From: Acidobacteriota bacterium
Lineage (GTDB): Bacteria; Acidobacteriota; Thermoanaerobaculia; UBA5066
DNA: 64,000 bases
Direction of reading: 5' to 3'
NCBI GenBank assembly: GCA_016716715.1
Contig: JADJVE010000003.1
Span: 1-64,000, forward strand
A program made the position numbers and the translations under genes. Every line of letters starts with the position of its first letter. Positions within the stretch are counted from its first letter, which is position 1. A model generated the notes under the pieces. It made no database searches. It was not told where the DNA came from and worked only from the letters and a program-made list of their open reading frames with translations. Positions 60,069-64,000 of the stretch are shown here, piece by piece.

Positions 60069-61721
60069 TCAATCCCCCTTCGAAAGGCCCATTTTCCTGA
60101 GGGACTCGGACATTTCGAGTCCGCGGCGGACGACGTCGTTCCACGGGAACAGGGCGCCCGGGTCGTCCTTGCGGTCGGGGGCGATGTGCTGGTGGCCCGC
60201 GATCCACGGCGCCGGGATGTCGAACATCGCGGTCAGGACGCCGACGAGGCGGACGACCGTCTCGATCTGCGCTGGCGTGAACGGATACAGGTTTCCGTCG
60301 CCCGTGACCTCGACGCCGACGGAGGTCCGGTTGAGCGCGAGGCGGCCGTGGAGAGTCGAGGGCCCCGCGTGCCAGGCGCGGTGCTCGAGCGACACGAACT
60401 GGTAGAGGCGGCCGTCGCGCCCGACGAGAAAATGGGACGACACGCGGCTCTCGGGCTTCTGGAAGAGCGCGATGCACTCCTCGTCCGTGGCCTGCGACGT
60501 GTGGTGGAGGATGAGCGCCGAGACCGGCTCGATCTTCGACGGCCGGAACCCCTCCCACCACGTGTTCGGCATCGGGATCAGGCACGCGTCGCGCGTCTCG
60601 CCACCCGCGAGCGCCCACGCGTCCCAGAAGCGCCGGTCCGTGTCGCGGTAGACGCGGACGAGGTTCGACGGCTGCGTCGCCGCACGGGCTTCGGCGAGCG
60701 TCGTCTCCATGCGCGGGACCGCCGGACGCAGCGCGGGAGCGGCGGGAGGCTCCGGCGGGGGCGCGACGTCCGGGAGCGTCTCCGCCCACGCGTTCACGAT
60801 CGCGGCCGCGATCTCTCCCATCGCGCGCGTGGCCTGGACCGTCGCGCCCTTCTGGTCCGGGATTCGGTCCGCGAACGCGACGAGGACGAATCGGCCCTTC
60901 TTCGTCGTCAGGATGCCCGAGTCGTTTCGCACGCCGCCGTAGCTCCCGGTCTTGCCGGCCCAGGCCGAGCCCTTCTCCTCGAGGAGCAGGCGGGGCAGCC
61001 GGTCCTTCGTGTGCTGGACGGCGAGGAGCTTCGCGACGACGCGGTCGGAAGCCGGGTCGAGGAGCGTGCGCGTCGCGACACGGCGGTAGTACTCGGCGGT
61101 CGCGTTCGGCGTCATGACGCCGAGGGGCGCCCACTTGCCTTCGCCCTTCCCGATGTCCGGGATGCGGCCGACGAGGCGGATGTCCGGGAGGCCGAGCCTT
61201 GCCATGCGCGCGTTCACGGCGTCCGCGCCGAAAAGGTCGATGAAATGGTTCGCGGACGTGTTGTCCGAGATCGCGATCATGAGCGAAAGGAGGTCGCGGT
61301 TCGTGGGCGTGAGGCCGGGGTCGAACTCGTCGAGCATCCCGGACCCCGCGGCGAGGCTCTTCGCCGTGAGCCTCCAGCGGTCCGTCAGGTCCAGCGTGCC
61401 CTCGGCGTCGCGCGCGGCGGCCTCGGCGAGAAGGGCGATCTTGATGACGCTCGCGGCCTCGAATTGCTCGGCCGCGTTCAGCTCGAAGCGGCGCCCGCTC
61501 TCGACGTGCAGGGCGACGAACCCCATGTGCGCGCCGCTGCCCGCCGCGAGCTTCGCGACGCGGCGGGCGAGCCCCTGGTCCTCGGGCGTCACGTGCAACG
61601 ACGCGGGGATGGTCGTGCAGGAAGAAAGAGAAAAGAGAATGCTGCTTAGGAAGAGGAAGAGAAGAGGAAAAGAAGAAGAAGATTCTCTTAGAAAGGGAAG
61701 AGGGGAGGGGCGGCGGTGCAT
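60069..61721 (-). CDS. Lipoprotein with class A beta-lactamase-fold and amidase_2/PGRP domains
   Basis: 550 aa. A lipoprotein signal ends in LFSLSSC (Cys near 33). The beta-lactamase-type domain (about 40-330) has SxxK in EAASVIKIALL, SDN in AISDNTSANHF, and KTG in AWAGKTGSYGG. After a Pro-rich linker (PPPEPPAAPALRPAVP), the zinc amidase has LILHHTSQATDEE, SSHFLVGRDGRLYQF and GHQHIAPDRKDDPG, an N-acetylmuramoyl-L-alanine amidase. The signal peptide is encoded by two repeat copies and an A/G-rich tract. Together with the NlpC fusion this suggests staged muropeptide trimming at the outer membrane. Confidence 0.85.
   Translation of the reverse strand: MHRRPSPLPFLRESSSSFPLLFLFLSSILFSLSSCTTIPASLHVTPEDQGLARRVAKLAAGSGAHMGFVALHVESGRRFELNAAEQFEAASVIKIALLAEAAARDAEGTLDLTDRWRLTAKSLAAGSGMLDEFDPGLTPTNRDLLSLMIAISDNTSANHFIDLFGADAVNARMARLGLPDIRLVGRIPDIGKGEGKWAPLGVMTPNATAEYYRRVATRTLLDPASDRVVAKLLAVQHTKDRLPRLLLEEKGSAWAGKTGSYGGVRNDSGILTTKKGRFVLVAFADRIPDQKGATVQATRAMGEIAAAIVNAWAETLPDVAPPPEPPAAPALRPAVPRMETTLAEARAATQPSNLVRVYRDTDRRFWDAWALAGGETRDACLIPMPNTWWEGFRPSKIEPVSALILHHTSQATDEECIALFQKPESRVSSHFLVGRDGRLYQFVSLEHRAWHAGPSTLHGRLALNRTSVGVEVTGDGNLYPFTPAQIETVVRLVGVLTAMFDIPAPWIAGHQHIAPDRKDDPGALFPWNDVVRRGLEMSESLRKMGLSKGD
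61634..61664 (+). repeat. Dispersed AT-rich repeat, diverged copy in the signal peptide
   Basis: GAATGCTGCTTAGGAAGAGG then AAGAGAAGAGG; lies in the codons for LFLFLSSILF of the lipoprotein signal peptide. Confidence 0.4.
61678..61707 (+). repeat. Dispersed AT-rich repeat at the lipoprotein start
   Basis: GAAGATTCTCTTAGAAAGGG then AAGAGGGGAG; read on the minus strand as PLPFLRESS. Confidence 0.65.
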
Positions 61722-61756
61722 GCCGCCATGGCCGTGCGGTTGCGCTGCGCTGGCGC

Positions 61757-61779
61757 ATTCACCTTCTAAGAAAATCCTC
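61757..61779 (-). repeat. Dispersed AT-rich repeat upstream of the NagX/HGSNAT-like gene
   Basis: Minus-strand GAGGATTTTCTTAGAA then GGTGAAT, fourth exact 13-base core. Intergenic, 32 nt before the ATG at 61812. Confidence 0.8.
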
Positions 61780-61811
61780 ATTCCCCTCTTCTCCCTGTCC
61801 CCCGTTCTAAC

Positions 61812-62939
61812 ATGCACCGCATCGAGAAGGAGCAGCGCCTCGCCGCCCTCGACATGTTCCGCGGCCTGACGGTCGTCGGGATGGTGTTCGTGAACAACCC
61901 GGGCGACTGGGGCCACCTGTATGCGCCGTTCGGCCACGCCGAGTGGCACGGGTGGACGCCGACGGACCTCATCTTTCCGTGGTTTCTGTTCATCGTCGGC
62001 GTCGCGGGCGTGTTCTCGCTCGAAAAGCGCATGGCGCAGGGCGCCGACCGCGGCGATCTCGCGCGGCACGCGTTCCGGCGCGGGATGACGATCGTCCTCG
62101 TCGGCTGGCTCATGGCGTTCTACCCGTTCGTGCCGTTCTTCGAGCGCCTCGCGCGGCTGCGCATCCCGGGCGTCCTCCCGCGCATCGGGCTCACGTACGT
62201 CCTCGGCACGTGGATCCTGCTCGCCGTCTGGAAGCGGCGGGCGTTCGGCGTCGCGGCCGCCGTGAGCGTCCTCCTCGCGCTTCACACCTGGATCCTCCTC
62301 GGGACGGGCTACGACCTGACGCCCGCAGGCAACGTCCAGCGCGCCGTCGACCTCGCCGTCCTGAAGGGCCACCTCTGGAAGAACGCGCAGGGCTGGGATC
62401 CCGAAGGGCTCGTCTCGACGCTGACCGCCGTCGCGACGATGCTCACGGGGACGCTGACCGGGTTCCTCCTCCGGAGCGAGGCGAGCGTGAAGACGAAGGT
62501 CGCGCGCCTCCTCGCCTGGGGGGCCGTCGCGACGGCCGCGGGCCTCCTCTGGAGCCGGGTCCTCCCGATCAACAAGAACCTCTGGACGGCGTCGTACGTC
62601 GTCTTCACGTCGGGCGCGGCACTTCTCGCCATCGGCCTCTGTGTCGCCGTGATCGACGTCCTCGGCTGGAAGAAGCCGTTCGCGCCGTTTTTCACCTTCG
62701 GCACGAACCCCCTTCTCGTCTTCGTCCTCTCGGGCCTCCTCGCCAAGACGATGGGCCTGATCAAGGTGTCGGACGCGGCGGGAAAGGCGATCAGCCTCCA
62801 CACGTGGCTCTACCGCGCCGGCTTCTCGTGGATCGCGGACCCCACGCTCCGCTCGCACGCGTTCGCGCTCGTCACGATCCTCTTCTGGTGGGCCGTACTC
62901 CGCGTCTTCGAGAAGCGGGGCTGGTTCTGGAAGATCTGA
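61812..62939 (+). CDS. NagX/HGSNAT-like polytopic membrane protein (DUF1624/DUF5009)
   Basis: 375 aa with about ten membrane helices. N-terminal signature RLAALDMFRGLTVVGMVFVN, then WHGWTPTDLIFPWFLFIVGV and PGVLPRIGLTYVLGTW, the bacterial relatives of heparan-alpha-glucosaminide N-acetyltransferase, also called NagX in GlcNAc regulons. It follows the amidase gene divergently, so GlcNAc or muropeptide handling is inferred. It is clearly different from the DUF1624 protein at 47457. Confidence 0.85.
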   Translation: MHRIEKEQRLAALDMFRGLTVVGMVFVNNPGDWGHLYAPFGHAEWHGWTPTDLIFPWFLFIVGVAGVFSLEKRMAQGADRGDLARHAFRRGMTIVLVGWLMAFYPFVPFFERLARLRIPGVLPRIGLTYVLGTWILLAVWKRRAFGVAAAVSVLLALHTWILLGTGYDLTPAGNVQRAVDLAVLKGHLWKNAQGWDPEGLVSTLTAVATMLTGTLTGFLLRSEASVKTKVARLLAWGAVATAAGLLWSRVLPINKNLWTASYVVFTSGAALLAIGLCVAVIDVLGWKKPFAPFFTFGTNPLLVFVLSGLLAKTMGLIKVSDAAGKAISLHTWLYRAGFSWIADPTLRSHAFALVTILFWWAVLRVFEKRGWFWKI

Positions 62940-62953
62940 AGGGCGATCCGGAT

Positions 62954-63751
62954 ATGATGCGCCGAGATTCACTCAGGGGGTTCTGGACGAACGCGAACGG
63001 GCTCGTGATCGCGCTCCTTCTGGCCGCGCCTCTGTCCGCAGAGACGCCGGGCTCTGCCCCCGCGCCGAAAGGTCCCCTCACCGCGACGTCCAACCTCATG
63101 GTCGAGCAGGAGGTCTCGGTGACGACGCGTGTGAGCGGCGTCGTCGACAGCATCAGTGCCGACCGTGGCGAGCCCGTCAAGAAGGGCCAGGCTCTCGCGG
63201 TCCTCGACCAGCGGGAGTTCGTGCTGGACCGGCAGGCGGCCGAGGAGACGCTCCGCGTGTCCCGGGCGGATCTGGACCGTTTCGAGGAGCTCTCCCGTCT
63301 GGGCCTCGCGAGCAAGGCCGAGCTCGAGCAGAAGAAATCGCGATTCGAGCTGGCCGCGGTGGAGCTCGAGCGGGCGAAGCTCGTGATCGATCGCTCCGTG
63401 ATCCGGGCCCCCTTCGACGGCGTCGTCGCGGATCGGTGGGTCCGCGCCGGCGAGAAGGTCCTCCTCGACGAGCACAAGCCGCTCTTCAAGGTCATGGCGC
63501 TCGAGCCGCTCCTCGCGCGCGCCTACCTTCCGACCGCCGCGCTGGGGTCGGTCCGCGTGAACGACGAGGTGGCCGTCTCGTCCGCGGAATTCCCGGACGT
63601 CCGCACGACGGGGCGGGTGTCGTTCGTGAGCCCCGTCGTCGACCCGGCGAGCGGCACGATCCAGGTCCTCGTCCGGGTCCCCCGCGACGCGAAGAAGGTG
63701 ATGCGGCCCGGTCTCGGCGTGAAGCTGGTCTTCGCGCCCTCGTCGCGCTGA
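62954..63751 (+). CDS. HlyD/RND-type periplasmic adaptor (membrane-fusion) protein
   Basis: 265 aa, short for the family. Signal or anchor helix (LVIALLLAAPLSAET). Half-lipoyl motif TTRVSGVVDSISADRGEPVK with GQALAVLDQREF, alpha-hairpin coiled coil (about 85-130), second half DRSVIRAPFDGVVADRWVRAGEKV, and a beta-barrel. No C-terminal membrane-proximal domain is visible. Adaptors of this type link RND or ABC pumps to the outer membrane; the pump gene must lie outside this window or downstream. ATG 62954 or the adjacent 62957 starts it. Confidence 0.85.
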   Translation: MMRRDSLRGFWTNANGLVIALLLAAPLSAETPGSAPAPKGPLTATSNLMVEQEVSVTTRVSGVVDSISADRGEPVKKGQALAVLDQREFVLDRQAAEETLRVSRADLDRFEELSRLGLASKAELEQKKSRFELAAVELERAKLVIDRSVIRAPFDGVVADRWVRAGEKVLLDEHKPLFKVMALEPLLARAYLPTAALGSVRVNDEVAVSSAEFPDVRTTGRVSFVSPVVDPASGTIQVLVRVPRDAKKVMRPGLGVKLVFAPSSR

Positions 63752-63761
63752 GGGTCCCGCG

Positions 63762-64000
63762 ATGCCGGCGCATCCCCGCCCCTCGAAGCGGCGCCTGCGC
63801 TCCACGATGGACTCGGTCCTCCTGCACGACATGCGGAACATGGGCTTTCGCCTGGGTCTCGTCCTCGAGAATCTCGAGGAGCACTTCGGGGACCCCGACT
63901 TCAAGCGCAGCGTCGTGGAGCTCCTGCAGGGAACGCGCGACAGGCTCGACACGATGGTGGACCGCTGGACGGCGCACGCGGACTCGATCCTCATCAAGGT
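63762..64000 (+). CDS. Histidine-kinase-like N-terminal fragment, cut by the window end
   Basis: The visible 79 residues are soluble and helical: TMDSVLLHDMRNMGFRLGLV then ENLEEHFGDPDFKRSVVELL. The His-Asp-Met-Arg-Asn sequence looks like a DHp phospho-acceptor helix, as in PrsK-type kinases. GAGGG lies 8 nt before the ATG. The rest, including any ATPase, is outside the window. It follows the adaptor gene by 10 bp and is probably in its operon. Confidence 0.5.
   Translation, partial: MPAHPRPSKRRLRSTMDSVLLHDMRNMGFRLGLVLENLEEHFGDPDFKRSVVELLQGTRDRLDTMVDRWTAHADSILIK

Noticed and set aside
31566..61779. CRISPR array made of the recurring short repeat
   Set aside because: Copies are diverged, in both orientations, kilobases apart and without regular spacers; no cas genes.

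Overview
The window is about 70% GC, densely coded on both strands, and reads as chromosome from a Gram-negative (diderm) bacterium. BamD, a TonB-like lipoprotein, RseP, TatA and an RND-type adaptor support the diderm cell plan. The gene mix (two S9 peptidases, a Tes/Mss-like radical SAM enzyme, a TIGR03960-type radical SAM protein, a receiver fused to a thioredoxin-reductase-like module, a PlsB-type acyltransferase) is most like Acidobacteriota, perhaps Thermoanaerobaculia. That placement is an inference from gene content. I see no tRNA, rRNA, CRISPR array, transposase or phage gene.

Layout. 0-5 kb: a truncated HtrA-like protease diverges from an Rrf2/CymR-like regulator followed by cysK; hsp20 and clpB converge on cysK. 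5-14.6 kb: a membrane glycosyltransferase with TPRs, queE-queC (minus), then truA, uppS, cdsA, dxr, rseP and ispG, an isoprenoid/envelope operon with overlapping starts and stops. 14.6-23 kb: TonB-like lipoprotein, PHP phosphoesterase, PASTA protein, rpe, bamD, a secreted FlgT-like protein, a Fis-type HTH, htpX, tatA, an AmgK-like kinase, a cyclophilin and an EcsC-like protein. 23-34 kb: the Tes/Mss-like radical SAM enzyme, a hydrolase, a glycosyltransferase with queD, a histidine kinase paired with a receiver-flavoenzyme fusion, a TIGR03960 protein and msrA. 34-48 kb: rlmN, two S9 peptidases, pgeF, plsB, a MetX-like hydrolase, an aminotransferase, dps and ettA. 48-56 kb: a three-subunit molybdenum hydroxylase operon and small secreted proteins. 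56-64 kb: a peptidoglycan-recycling cluster (NlpC/P60-beta-lactamase fusion, dipeptide epimerase, beta-lactamase-amidase fusion, NagX/HGSNAT-like membrane protein), then an efflux adaptor and a kinase-like fragment cut by the window end.

Three things cut across the annotation. First, a short AT-rich dispersed repeat (core ACCTTCTAAGAAA on one strand, four exact copies plus about ten diverged ones) occurs in intergenic DNA and inside genes in several reading frames, and appears to encode a signal peptide, a first membrane segment and domain linkers. Second, about fifteen genes have a -10-like hexamer 6-10 nt before the start codon and no ribosome-binding site, which suggests widespread leaderless mRNA. 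Third, four core genes (clpB, truA, cdsA, plsB) carry a single-base frameshift, three of them in G/C runs; these are more likely sequence errors than biology, and one creates a spurious ClpB-Hsp20 fusion.
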